Source: Liolophura sinensis (Eukaryota; Mollusca; Polyplacophora; Chitonida; Chitonidae). From it: a DNA stretch of 64,000 nt. The stretch lies in the NCBI RefSeq assembly GCF_032854445.1, contig NW_027018094.1:1-64000 (forward strand), given 5' to 3'. How positions within the stretch are numbered: position 1 is the stretch's first letter; every line of letters begins with the position of its first letter. The position numbers and the translations under genes are program-made. The notes beneath the pieces are model-generated. The model did not search any database and was not told the origin of the DNA. It worked only from the letters and a program-made list of their open reading frames with translations. Positions 14,080 through 27,917 of the stretch are shown here, one piece after another.

Positions 14080-16281
14080 TGAACATTGTAATCATTATAT
14101 TAGGATGTTCAGTTACAAGATGAACATTGTAATCAATATAATAGCATATTCAGTTACAAAATGAACATTGTAATTATTGTAATGTTATGTTTAGTTACAA
14201 GATGAACATTGTTATCAATATCATAGCATGTTCAGTTACAACATGAACATTGTAATCATTATAATAGCATGCTCAATTACAAGATGAACATTGTAATCAG
14301 TAAAATAGCATGCTCAGTTACAAAAATTAAAATTGTAATCATTATACTAGTATGCTCAATTACAAGATGAACATTGTAATAATTATAATAGCTTGCTCAA
14401 ATACGAGATGAGCAATGTAATTATTATAATAGCATGCTCAATTAAAAGAAAAAAATTGTAATCAGTATAATAGCATGCTCAGTTACAAAATGAACATTGT
14501 AATCATTATACTAGTTTGCCCAGTTACAAGATGAACATTGTTATCAGTATAATGGCATGTTCAGTTACAACATGAACATTGTAATCATTATAATAGCATG
14601 TTCAGTTACAAGATGAACATTGTAATCAGTATAATAGCATGCTCAGTTACAAAATTAATATTGTAATCATTATAATAGCGTCAACGGTTACAAAATCATC
14701 ATTGTAATCAATATAATAGCATGCTCAGTTACAAAATTAATATTGCAGTTACTATATTAGCATATTTCATTACAAGATGAACATTGTAATCAGTATTATA
14801 GCATATGTAGTTACAAGATGAACATTGTAAAACATTATAAAAACATCATCAGTGACAAGGTGAACATTGTAATCAGTATAAAAGCATTGTCAGTTGCAAA
14901 ATGGACATTGTAATCATTACATTAGCATATTAACTTACAAGATGAATATTGTAATCATTATAATAACATCATCAGTTACAAAAAAACATTGTATTCATTA
15001 TATTAGCACGTTCAATTACAAGATGAACATTGTAATCATTATAAAAGCATGTTCAGTTACAAGGTGAACATTGTAATCATTATAAAAACATGCTCAGTTA
15101 CTAGATGAACAATTAAATCATTATAATAGCATGTTCAGTTACAAGGTGGACATTTTAATCAGGATAAAAGCATGCTCAGTTGCAAAATGGACATTGTAAT
15201 CATTACATTAGCATATTCAGTTACAAGATGAATATTGTAACATTATAATAACATCATCAGTTACAAAATGAACATTGTATTTATTATATTAGCACGTTCA
15301 ATTACAAGATGAACATTGTAATCATTATAATATCATGCTCAGTTGCAAGATGAAGATTGTAATCGACATAATAGCATGTTCAGTTACAAGATGAACATTG
15401 TAATCATTGTAATAGCATGTTCAGTTACAAAGTGAACATTGTAATCCTTATAATTGTATGTTCAGTTACAAGATGAACATTGTAATCATAATAACAGCAT
15501 GGTCAGTTACAAGATGAACACTGTAATCATTGTAATAGCATGCTCAGTTACAAGATGAACATTGTAATCAGTATTATAGCATATTCGGTTACAGGATGAA
15601 CATTGCAATAACCTAATACCGTGTTCAGTTACAAAATGAACATTAAAACTATTATAATATCACTTTCAGTGACATGGTGAACATTGTAATCATTATAATA
15701 GCATGTTCAGTTACGAGGTGATTACTGTAATTACTAGAATAGCACGTTCAGTTACAAGACACCCTTTGTAATTATTATAATAGCATCTTCAGTTACAAGA
15801 TAAACATTGTAATCATTATATTAGCACGTTTAGTTGAAACGTGAGGATTGTAATTGATATAATAGCATGTTCAGTTACAAGATAAATATTTTAGTTATTG
15901 TAATGGCATGTTCATTTACAAGGTGAACATTGTAATCATTATAATAACATGTTTACTTACAAGATGATCATTGTAATCATCATATTAGGACGTTCAGTTA
16001 CAAGATGAACATTGTAATTATTATAAAAGCATGTTCACTTACTAAATGAACATTGTAATTATTATAATATCATGCTTAGTTACAAGATGAACATTGTTAT
16101 CAGTATAATAGCATGTTCAGTAACAACATAAACATTGTAATCATTATAATAGCATGCTCAATTACAAGATGAACATTGTAATCAGTATAATAGCATGCTC
16201 AGTTACAAAATTAACAATGTAATCATTATACTAGTATGCTCAGTTACAAGATGAACATTGTATTCATTATAATAACATGTT

Positions 16282-16333
16282 CAGTTACCAGAGAGAACGA
16301 CGTTAAGACCCAAGCACTCACTCAGTTACCAGA
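16282..16333 (+). mobile_element. Copy of 30-bp SINE 3' fragment with TSD
   Basis: Same insert as at 2403-2454, offset 13,879, lying 2,254 bp from the copy at 14028. It marks the duplication of 13250-14160 at 15500-16420. A neighbouring monomer has a private ATTGTATTC change and another a CAGTATATTAGG change. Confidence 0.78.
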
Positions 16334-18235
16334 TGAACATTGTAATCAGTATATTAGGATGTTCAGTTACAAGATGAACATTGTAATCAATATAATAGCA
16401 TATTCAGTTACAAAGTGAACATTGTAATCGACATAATAGCATGTTTAGTTACAAAATGAACATTGTAATCATTATACTAGTATGCCCAGTTACAAGATGA
16501 ACATTGTTATCAGTATAATGGCATGTTCAGTTACAACATGAACATTGTAATCATTATAATAGCATGTTCAGTTACAAGATGAACATTGTAATCAGTATAA
16601 TAGCATGCTCAGTTACAAAATTAATATTGTAATCATTATAATAGCGTCAACGGTTACAAAATCATCATTGTAATCAATATAATAGCATGCTCAGTTACAA
16701 AATTAATATTGCAGTTACTATATTAGCATATTTCATTACAAGATGAACATTGTAATCAGTATTATAGCATATGTAGTTACAAGATGAACATTGTAATCAT
16801 TATAAAAACATCATCAGTGACAAGGTGAACATTGTAATCAGTATAAAAGCATTGTCAGTTGCAAAATGGACATTGTAATCATTACATTAGCATATTAACT
16901 TACAAGATGAATATTGTAATCATTATAATAACATCATCAGTTACAAACAAACATTGTATTCATTATATTAGCACGTTCAATTACAAGATGAACATTGTAA
17001 TCATTATAAAAGCATGTTCAGTTACAAGGTGAACATTGTAATCATTATAAAAACATGCTCAGTTACTAGATGAACATTTAAATCATTATAATAGCATGTT
17101 CAGTTACAAGGTGGACATTTTAATCAGTATAAAAGCATGCTCAGTTGCAAAATGGACATTGTAATCATTACATTAGCATATTCAGTTACAAGATGAATAT
17201 TGTAACATTATAATAACATCATCAGTTACAAAATGAACATTGTATTCATTACATTAGCACGTTCAATTACAAGATGAACATTGTAATCATTATAATATCA
17301 TGCTCAGTTGCAAGATGAAGATTGTAATCGACATAATAGCATGTTCAGTTACAAGATGAACATTGTAATCATTGTAATAGCATGTTCAGTTACAAAGTGA
17401 ACATTGTAATCGACATAATAGCATGTTTAGTTACAAGATGAACATTGTAATCATTGTAATAGCATGTTCAGTTACAAAGTGAACATTGTAATCAACATAA
17501 TAGCATGTTCAGTTACAAGATGAACATTGTAATCATTATAAAAACATCATCAGTTGCAAGGTGAACATTGTAATTAGAATACAAGCATGCTCAGTTGCAA
17601 AATGGACATTGTAATCATTACAATAGCATATTTAGGTACAAGATGAACATTGTAATCATTATAATAATGTGCTCAGTTACAAGGTGAACATTGTAATCAT
17701 TACAATAGGGTGCTCAGTTACAATATGAACATTGTAATCATTATAATAGCATGTTCAGTTACAGGATGAACATTGTAATAATTTAATAGCGTGTTCAGTT
17801 ACAAAATGAACATTGAAACCATTATAAGAGAATGTTCAGTGCCAAGATAAACATTGCAATCATTATAATAGCATATTCAGTTACAAGATGAACATTATAA
17901 TAACCTAATACTGTGTTCAGTTACAAAATGAACATTAAAATTGTTATAATAGCACGTTCACTGACAAGGTGAACATTTAAATCATTATAATAGCATGCTC
18001 AGTTACAAGGTGAACATTGTAATCATTATAATAGCGTCAACTGTTACAAAATCATCATTATAATCAATATAATAGCATGCCTAGTTGCAAAATGAATATT
18101 GCAATCATTATATTAGCATATTTCATTACAAGATGAACATTGTAATCATTATTATAGCATATGTAGTTATAAGATGAGCATTGTAATCAGTATAAAAGCA
18201 TGTTCTGTTGCAAAATGAACATTGTAATCATTATT

Positions 18236-18805
18236 TTAGCATGTTCAGTTACAAGATGAACATTGTAATCATAATAACAGCATGGTCAGTTACAAGACGA
18301 ACACTGTAATCATTGTAATAGCATGTTCAGTTACTAGATTACCATTGTAATAATTTAATAGCGTGTTCAGTTACAAAATGAACATTGAAATCATTATAAT
18401 AGAATGTTCATTGGCAAGATGAACATTGTAATCATTATAATAGCATATTCAGTTACAAGATGAACATTATAATAACCTAATACCGTGTTCATTTACAAAA
18501 TGAACATTAAAATTATTATTTTAGCATGTTCAGTTACAAGATGAACATTGTAATCATAATAACAGCATGGTCAGTTACAAGACGAACACTGTAATCATTG
18601 TAATAGCATGTTCAGTTACTAGATTACCATTGTAATAATTTAATAGCGTGTTCAGTTACAAAATGAACATTGAAATCATTATAATAGAATGTTCATTGGC
18701 AAGATGAACATTGTAATCATTATAATAGCATATTCAGTTACAAGATGAACATTATAATAACCTAATACCGTGTTCATTTACAAAATGAACATTAAAATTA
18801 TTAAA
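18236..18805 (+). repeat. Private 285-bp tandem duplication
   Basis: The stretch beginning TTAGCATGTTCAG at 18236 begins again at 18521. Both copies carry GACGAACAC where the related blocks (for example near 4400 and 25500) read GATGAACAC. The duplication therefore arose after this block acquired its own substitution. The length is seven monomers minus two bases. Confidence 0.82.
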
Positions 18806-18916
18806 ATAGCACGTTCAGTGACAAAATGATCATTAAAATTATTATAATAGCATGCTCAGTTACAAGGTGAACATTGTAATCATTATAATAGCGTCAACGG
18901 TTACAAGATGAACATT

Positions 18917-19080
18917 GTAAAAGTTAAAATAGCGTGTTCAGATACAAAATGAACATTGAAATCATTATAATAGTATGTTCAGCGGCAAGATAAACATTGT
19001 AAAAGTTAAAATAGCGTGTTCAGATACAAAATGAACATTGAAATCATTATAATAGAATGTTCAGTGGCAAGATAAACATT
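18917..19080 (+). repeat. Private 82-bp (two-monomer) tandem duplication
   Basis: The unusual monomer beginning GTAAAAGTTAAAATAGCG occurs at 18917 and again at 18999, exactly two monomer lengths apart. Related blocks have it once at the corresponding place (for example near 4753 and 25836). The intervening unit reads TATGTTCAGCGG, a private variant. Confidence 0.75.
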
Positions 19081-21081
19081 GTAATCATTATAATAGCATA
19101 TTCAGTTACAAGATGAACATTATAATAACCTAATACCGTGTTCATTTACAAAATGAACATTAAAATTATTAAAATAGCACGTTCAGTGACAAAATGATCA
19201 TTAAAATTATTATAATAGCATGCTCAGTTACAAGGTGAACATTGTAATCATTATAATAGCGTCAACGGTTACAAGATGAACATTGTAAAAGTTAAAATAG
19301 CATGTTCAGTTACGAAGTGAACATTATAATCATTATAATAGCATGCTCAGTTGCAAGATAAACATTGTAATCATTATAATATCATTTTCAGTTACAAGAT
19401 GAAAATTGTAATCGACATAATAGCATGTTTAGTTGCATGATGAACATTGTAATCATTGTAATAGCATGTTCAGTTACAAAGTAAACATTGTAATCATTAT
19501 AATAGCCTTAACGGTTACAAAATCATCATTGTAATCAATATAATAGCATGCACAGTTACAAAATGAATATTGCAATCATTATATTAGCATATTTCATAAC
19601 AAGATGAACATTGTAATCATTATTATAGCATATGTAGTTACAAGATGAACACTGTAATCATTATAAAAACATCATCAGTTACAAGGTGGACATTGTAATC
19701 AGTGTAAAACCATGCTCAGTTGCAAAATGGACATTGTAATCATTACATTAGCATGTTCAGTTACAAGATGAACATTGTAATCATTATAATATCATGCTCA
19801 GTTGCAAGATGAAGATTGTAATCGAGATAATAGCATGTTCAGTTACAAGATGAACATTGTAATCATTGTAATAGCATGTTCAGTTACAAAGTGAACATTG
19901 TAATTAGTATACAAGCATGCTCAGTTGCAAAATGGACATTGTAATCATTACAATAGCATATTCAGTTACAAGATGAACATTGTAATCATTATAATAATGT
20001 GCTCCGTTACAAGGTGAACATTGGAATCATTACAATAGCGTGCTCAGTTACAAGATGATCATTGTAATCATTAAAAAAACATGCCCAGTTACAAGATGAA
20101 CATTGTAAAAGGTATAATATCATGTTCAGTTACGAAGTGAACATTGTAATCATTACAAAAGCATGCTCAGTTGCATGATAAACATTGTAATCATTAAAAT
20201 ATCATTTTCAGTTAAAAGATGAAGATTGTAATCGACATAATAGCATGTTCAGTTACAAGATAAACATTGTAATCATTGTAATAGCATGTTCAGTTACAAA
20301 GTAAACATTGTAATTATTATATTAGCGTCAACTGTTACAAAATCATCATTGTAATCAATATAATAGTATGCTCAGTTACAAAATGAATATTGCAATTATT
20401 ATATTAGCATATTTCATTACAAGATGAACATTGTAATCATTATTATAGCATATGTAGTTACAAGATAAACATTGTAATCATTTTAAAAACATCATCAGTT
20501 ACAAGGTGAACATTGTAATCAGTATAAAAGCATACTCAGTTGCAAAATGGACATTGTAATCATTATAATCATATTCACTTACAAGATGAATATTGTAATC
20601 ATTATAATAACATCATCAGTTACAAAATAAACATTGTATTCATTATATTAGCACGTTCAATTACAAGATGAACATTGTAATCATTATAAACAGCATGTTC
20701 AGTTGCAAGGTGAACATTGTAATCATTATAAAAACATGCTCAGTTACAAGATGAACATTGTAATCATTATAATAGCATGTTCAGTTACAAGGTGGACATT
20801 GTAATCAGTATAAAAGCATGCTCAGTTGCAAAATGGACATTGTAATCATTACATTAGCATATTCACTTAAAAGATGAACATTGTAATTATTATAATAACA
20901 TCATCAGTTACAAAATGAACATTGTATTCATTATATTAGCACGTTAAACTACAAGATGAACATTGTAATCATTATAATATCATGCTCAGTTTCAAGATGA
21001 AGATTGTAATCGACATAATAGCATGTTCAGTTACAAGATGAACATTGTAATCATTGTAATAGCATGTTCAGTTACAAAGTG

Positions 21082-24000
21082 AACATTGTAATCCTTATAA
21101 TTGCATGTTCAGTTACAAGATGAACATTGTAATCATTATAAAATCATCATCAGTTGCAAGGTGAACATTGTTATCAGTATACAAGCATGCTCAGTTGCAA
21201 AATGGACAGTGTAATCATTACAATAGCATATTCAGTTACATGATGAACATTGTAATCATTATAATAATGTGCTCAGTTACAAGGTGAACATTGTAATCAT
21301 TACAATAGAGTGCTCAGTTACAAGATGAACATTGTAATCATTATAAAAACATCATCAGTTACAAGGTGAACATTGTAATCAGTATAAAAGCATGCTCAGT
21401 TGCAAAATGGACATTGTAATCATTACATTAGCATATTCACTTACAAGATGAATATTGTAATCATTATAATAACATCATCAGTTACAAAATAAACATTGTA
21501 TTCATTATATTAGCACGTTCAATTACAAGATGAACATTGTAATCATTATAAAAGCATGTTTAGTTGCAAGGTGAACATTGTAATCATTATAAAAACATGC
21601 TCAGTTACAAGATTAACATTGAAGTCATTATAATAGCATGTTCAGTTACAAGGTGGACATTGTAATCAGTATAAAAGCATGCTCAGTTGGAGAATGGACA
21701 TTATAATTATTACATTAGCATATTCAGTTACAAGATGAATATTGTAATCATTATAATAACATCATCAGTTACAAAATGAACATTGTATTCATTATATTAG
21801 CACGTTCAATTACAAGATGATCATTGTAATCATTATAATATCATGCTCAGTTGCAAGATGAATATTGTAATCGACATAATAGCATGTTCAGTTACAAGAT
21901 GAACATTGTAATCATTGTAATAGCATGTTCAGTTACAAAGTGAACATTGTAATCCTTATAATTGCATGTTCAGTTACCAGATGAACATTGTAATCATTTA
22001 TAAAAACATCATCAGTTGCAAGGTGAACATTGTAATCAGTATACAAGCATGCTCAGTTGCAAAATGGACATTGTAATCATTACAATAGCATATTCAGGTA
22101 CAAGATGATGTTGTAATCATTATAATAATGTGCTCAGTTACAAGGTGAACATTGTAATCATTACAATATCGTGCTCAGTTACAATATGAACATTGTAATA
22201 ATTTAATAGCGTGTTCAGTTACAAAATGAACATTGAAACCATTATAAGAGAATGTTCAGTGCCAAGATAAACATTGCAATCATTATAATAGCATATTCAG
22301 TTACAAGATGAACATTATAATAACCTAATACTGTGTTCAGTTACAAAATGAACATTAAAATTGTGATAATAGCACGTTCAGTGACAAGGTGAACATTTAA
22401 ATCATTTTAATAGCATGCTCAGTTACAAGGTGAACATTGTAATCATTATAATAGCGTCAACTGTTACAAAATCATCATTGTAATCAATATAATAGCATGC
22501 CTAGTTACAAAATGAATATTGCAATTATTATATTAGCATATTTCATTACAAGATGAACATTGTAATCATTATTATAGCATATGTAGTTATAAGATGAGCA
22601 TTGTAATCAGTATAAAAGCATGTTCTGTTGCAAAATGAACATTGTAATCATTATTTTAGCATGTTCAGTTACAAGATGAACATTGTAATCATAATAACAG
22701 CATGGTCAGTTACAAGATGAACACTGTAATCATTGTAATAGCATGCTCAGTTACAAGATGAACATTGTAATCAGTATTATAGCATATTCGGTTACAGGAT
22801 GAACATTGCAATAACCTAATACCGTGTTCAGTTACAAAATGAACATTAAAACTATTATAATATCACTTTCAGTGACATGGTGAACATTGTAATCATTATA
22901 ATAGCATGTTCAGTTACGAGGTGATTATTGTAATTACTAGAATAGCACGTTCAGTTACAAGACACCCTTTGTAATTATTATAATAGCATCTTCAGTTACA
23001 AGATAAACATTGTAATCATTATATTAGCACGATTAGTTGAAACGTGAGGATTGTAATTGATATAATAGCATGTTCAGTTACAAGATAAATATTTTAGTTA
23101 TTGTAATGGCATGTTCATTTACAAGGTGAACATTGTAATCATTATAATAACATGTTTACTTACAAGATGATCATTGTAATCATCACATTAGGACGTTCAG
23201 TTACAAGATGAACATTGTAATTATTATAAAAGCATGTTCACTTACTAAATGAACATTGTAATTATTATAATATCATGCTTAGTTACAAGATGAACATTGT
23301 TATCAGTATAATAGCATGTTCAGTAACAACATAAACATTGTAATCATTATAATAGCATGCTCAATTACAAGATGAACATTGTAATCAGTATAATAGCATG
23401 CTCAGTTACAAAATTAACAATGTAATCATTATACTAGTATGCTCAGTTACAAGATGAACATTGTAATCATTATAATAACATGTTCAGTTACCAGAGAGAA
23501 CGACGTTAAGACCCAAGCACTCACTCAGTTACCAGATGAACATTGTAATCATTATATTAGGATGTTCAGTTACAAGATGAACATTGTAATCAATATAATA
23601 GCATATTCAGTTACAAAGTGAACATTGTAATCGACATAATAGCATGTTTAGTTACAAAATGAACATTGTAATCATTATACTAGTATGCCCAGTTACAAGA
23701 TGAACATTGTTATCAGTATAATGGCATGTTCAGTTACAACATGAACATTGTAATCATTATAATAGCATGTTCAGTTACAAGATGAACATTGTAATCAGTA
23801 TAATAGCATGCTCAGTTACAAAATTAATATTGTAATCATTATAATAGCGTCAACGGTTACAAAATCATCATTGTAATCAATATAATAGCATGCTCAGTTA
23901 CAAAATTAATATTGCAGTTACTATATTAGCATATTTCATTACAAGATGAACATTGTAATCAGTATTATAGCATATGTAGTTACAAGATGAACATTGTAAT

Positions 24001-27000
24001 CATTATAAAAACATCATCAGTGACAAGGTGAACATTGTAATCAGTATAAAAGCATTGTCAGTTGCAAAATGGACATTGTAATCATTACATTAGCATATTA
24101 ACTTACAAGATGAATATTGTAATCATTATAATAACATCATCAGTTACAAACAAACATTGTATTCATTATATTAGCACGTTCAATTACAAGATGAACATTG
24201 TAATCATTATAAAAGCATGTTCAGTTACAAGGTGAACATTGTAATCATTATAAAAACATGCTCAGTTACTAGATGAACATTTAAATCATTATAATAGCAT
24301 GTTCAGTTACAAGGTGGACATTTTAATCAGTATAAAAGCATGCTCAGTTGCAAAATGGACATTGTAATCATTACATTAGCATATTCAGTTACAAGATGAA
24401 TATTGTAACATTATAATAACATCATCAGTTACAAAATGAACATTGTATTCATTATATTAGCACGTTCAATTACAAGATGAACATTGTAATCATTATAATA
24501 TCATGCTCAGTTGCAAGATGAAGATTGTAATCGACATAATAGCATGTTCAGTTACAAGATGAACATTGTAATCATTGTAATAGCATGTTCAGTTACAAAG
24601 TGAACATTGTAATCGACATAATAGCATGTTTAGTTACAAGATGAACATTGTAATCATTGTAATAGCATGTTCAGTTACAAAGTGAACATTGTAATCGACA
24701 TAATAGCATGTTCAGTTACAAGATGAACATTGTAATCATTATAAAAACATCATCAGTTGCAAGGTGAACATTGTAATTAGAATACAAGCATGCTCAGTTG
24801 CAAAATGGACATTGTAATCATTACAATAGCATATTTAGGTACAAGATGAACATTGTAATCATTATAATAATGTGCTCAGTTACAAGGTGAACATTGTAAT
24901 CATTACAATAGGGTGCTCAGTTACAATATGAACATTGTAATCATTATAATAGCATGTTCAGTTACAGGATGAACATTGTAATAATTTAATAGCGTGTTCA
25001 GTTACAAAATGAACATTGAAACCATTATAAGAGAATGTTCAGTGCCAAGATAAACATTGCAATCATTATAATAGCATATTCAGTTACAAGATGAACATTA
25101 TAATAACCTAATACTGTGTTCAGTTACAAAATGAACATTAAAATTGTTATAATAGCACGTTCAGTGACAAGGTGAACATTTAAATCATTATAATAGCATG
25201 CTCAGTTACAAGGTGAACATTGTAATCATTATAATAGCGTCAACTGTTACAAAATCATCATTATAATCAATATAATAGCATGCCTAGTTGCAAAATGAAT
25301 ATTGCAATCATTATATTAGCATATTTCATTACAAGATGAACATTGTAATCATTATTATAGCATATGTAGTTATAAGATGAGCATTGTAATCAGTATAAAA
25401 GCATGTTCTGTTGCAAAATGAACATTGTAATCATTATTTTAGCATGTTCAGTTACAAGATGAACATTGTAATCATAATAACAGCATGGTCAGTTACAAGA
25501 TGAACACTGTAATCATTGTAATAGCATGTTCAGTTACTAGATTACCATTGTAATAATTTAATAGCGTGTTCAGTTACAAAATGAACATTGAAATCATTAT
25601 AATAGAATGTTCATTGGCAAGATGAACATTGTAATCATTATAATAGCATATTCAGTTACAAGATGAACATTATAATAACCTAATACCGTGTTCATTTACA
25701 AAATGAACATTAAAATTATAAAAAAAACACGTTCAGTGACAAAATGATCATTAAAATTAATATAATAGCATGCTCAGTTACAAGGTGAACATTGTAATCA
25801 TTATAATAGCGTCAACGGTTACAAGATGAACATTGTAAAAGTTAAAATAGCGTGTTCAGATACAAAATGAACATTGAAATCATTATAATAGAATGTTCAG
25901 TGGCAAGATAAACATTGTAATCATTATAATAGCATATTCAGTTACAAGATGAACATTATAATAACCTAATACCGTGTTCATTTACAAAATGAACATTGAA
26001 ATTATTAAAATAGCACGTTCAGTGACAAAATGATCATTAAAATTATTATAATAGCATGCTCAGTTACAAGGTGAACATTGTAATCATTATAATAGCGTCA
26101 ACGGTTACAAGATGAACATTGTAAAAGTTAAAATAGCATGTTCAGTTACGAAGTGAACATTATAATCATTATAATAGCATGCTCAGTTGCAAGATAAACA
26201 TTGTAATCATTATAATATCATTTTCAGTTACAAGATGAAAATTGTAATCGACATAATAGCATGTTTAGTTGCATGATGAACATTGTAATCATTGTAATAG
26301 CATGTTCAGTTACAAAGTAAACATTGTAATCATTATAATAGCCTTAACGGTTACAAAATCATCATTGTAATCAATATAATAGCATGCACAGTTACAAAAT
26401 GAATATTGCAATCATTATATTAGCATATTTCATAACAAGATGAACATTGTAATCATTATTATAGCATATGTAGTTACAAGATGAACACTGTAATCATTAT
26501 AAAAACATCATCAGTTACAAGGTGGACATTGTAATCAGTGTAAAACCATGCTCAGTTGCAAAATGGACATTGTAATCATTACATTAGCATGTTCAGTTAC
26601 AAGATGAACATTGTAATCATTATAATATCATGCTCAGTTGCAAGATGAAGATTGTAATCGAGATAATAGCATGTTCAGTTACAAGATGAACATTGTAATC
26701 ATTGTAATAGCATGTTCAGTTACAAAGTGAACATTGTAATTAGTATACAAGCATGCTCAGTTGCAAAATGGACATTGTAATCATTACAATAGCATATTCA
26801 GTTACAAGATGAACATTGTAATCATTATAATAATGTGCTCCGTTACAAGGTGAACATTGGAATCATTACAATAGCGTGCTCAGTTACAAGATGATCATTG
26901 TAATCATTAAAAAAACATGCCCAGTTACAAGATGAACATTGTAAAAGGTATAATATCATGTTCAGTTACGAAGTGAACATTGTAATCATTACAAAAGCAT

Positions 27001-27917
27001 GCTCAGTTGCATGATAAACATTGTAATCATTAAAATATCATTTTCAGTTAAAAGATGAAGATTGTAATCGACATAATAGCATGTTCAGTTACAAGATAAA
27101 CATTGTAATCATTGTAATAGCATGTTCAGTTACAAAGTAAACATTGTAATTATTATATTAGCGTCAACTGTTACAAAATCATCATTGTAATCAATATAAT
27201 AGTATGCTCAGTTACAAAATGAATATTGCAATTATTATATTAGCATATTTCATTACAAGATGAACATTGTAATCATTATTATAGCATATGTAGTTACAAG
27301 ATAAACATTGTAATCATTTTAAAAACATCATCAGTTACAAGGTGAACATTGTAATCAGTATAAAAGCATACTCAGTTGCAAAATGGACATTGTAATCATT
27401 ATAATCATATTCACTTACAAGATGAATATTGTAATCATTATAATAACATCATCAGTTACAAAATAAACATTGTATTCATTATATTAGCACGTTCAATTAC
27501 AAGATGAACATTGTAATCATTATAAACAGCATGTTCAGTTGCAAGGTGAACATTGTAATCATTATAAAAACATGCTCAGTTACAAGATGAACATTGTAAT
27601 CATTATAATAGCATGTTCAGTTACAAGGTGGACATTGTAATCAGTATAAAAGCATGCTCAGTTGCAAAATGGACATTGTAATCATTACATTAGCATATTC
27701 ACTTACAAGATGAACATTGTAATTATTATAATAACATCATCAGTTACAAAATGAACATTGTATTCATTATATTAGCACGTTAAACTACAAGATGAACATT
27801 GTAATCATTATAATATCATGCTCAGGTTCAAGATGAAGATTGTAATCGACATAATAGCATGTTCAGTTACAAGATGAACATTGTAATCATTGTAATAGCA
27901 TGTTCAGTTACAAAGTG
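21082..27917 (+). repeat. Higher-order block 4, cleanest ~6.8-kb unit
   Basis: The marker-to-marker distance is 6,836 bp, about 167 monomers. This block has the fewest internal rearrangements visible by eye and serves as the reference order of subtypes. It matches block 1 over its first 6.28 kb and the second part of block 3 (15480-21081, after allowing for that block's private duplications). The next block begins again with the same order at 27918. Confidence 0.8.
23485..23536 (+). mobile_element. Copy of 30-bp SINE 3' fragment with TSD
   Basis: Same insert and TSD, offset 21,082 from the copy at 2403, consistent with duplication of 1-6285 as 21082-27367. Confidence 0.78.

Larger units (their letters stand above)
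11585..21081 (+). repeat. Higher-order block 3 (marker at 11707), expanded
   Basis: Positions 11585-14180 match 1-2550 with one additional monomer near 11880. A different subtype string follows at about 14120-15455, which recurs at 34127-35470 and about 47147-48270. Near 15480 the order returns to the equivalent of position 1600 and runs on at an offset of 13,879, so the segment 13250-14160 is repeated at 15500-16420. Two small duplications are private to this block: 285 bp (18236 and 18521) and 82 bp (18917 and 18999). Confidence 0.8.
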
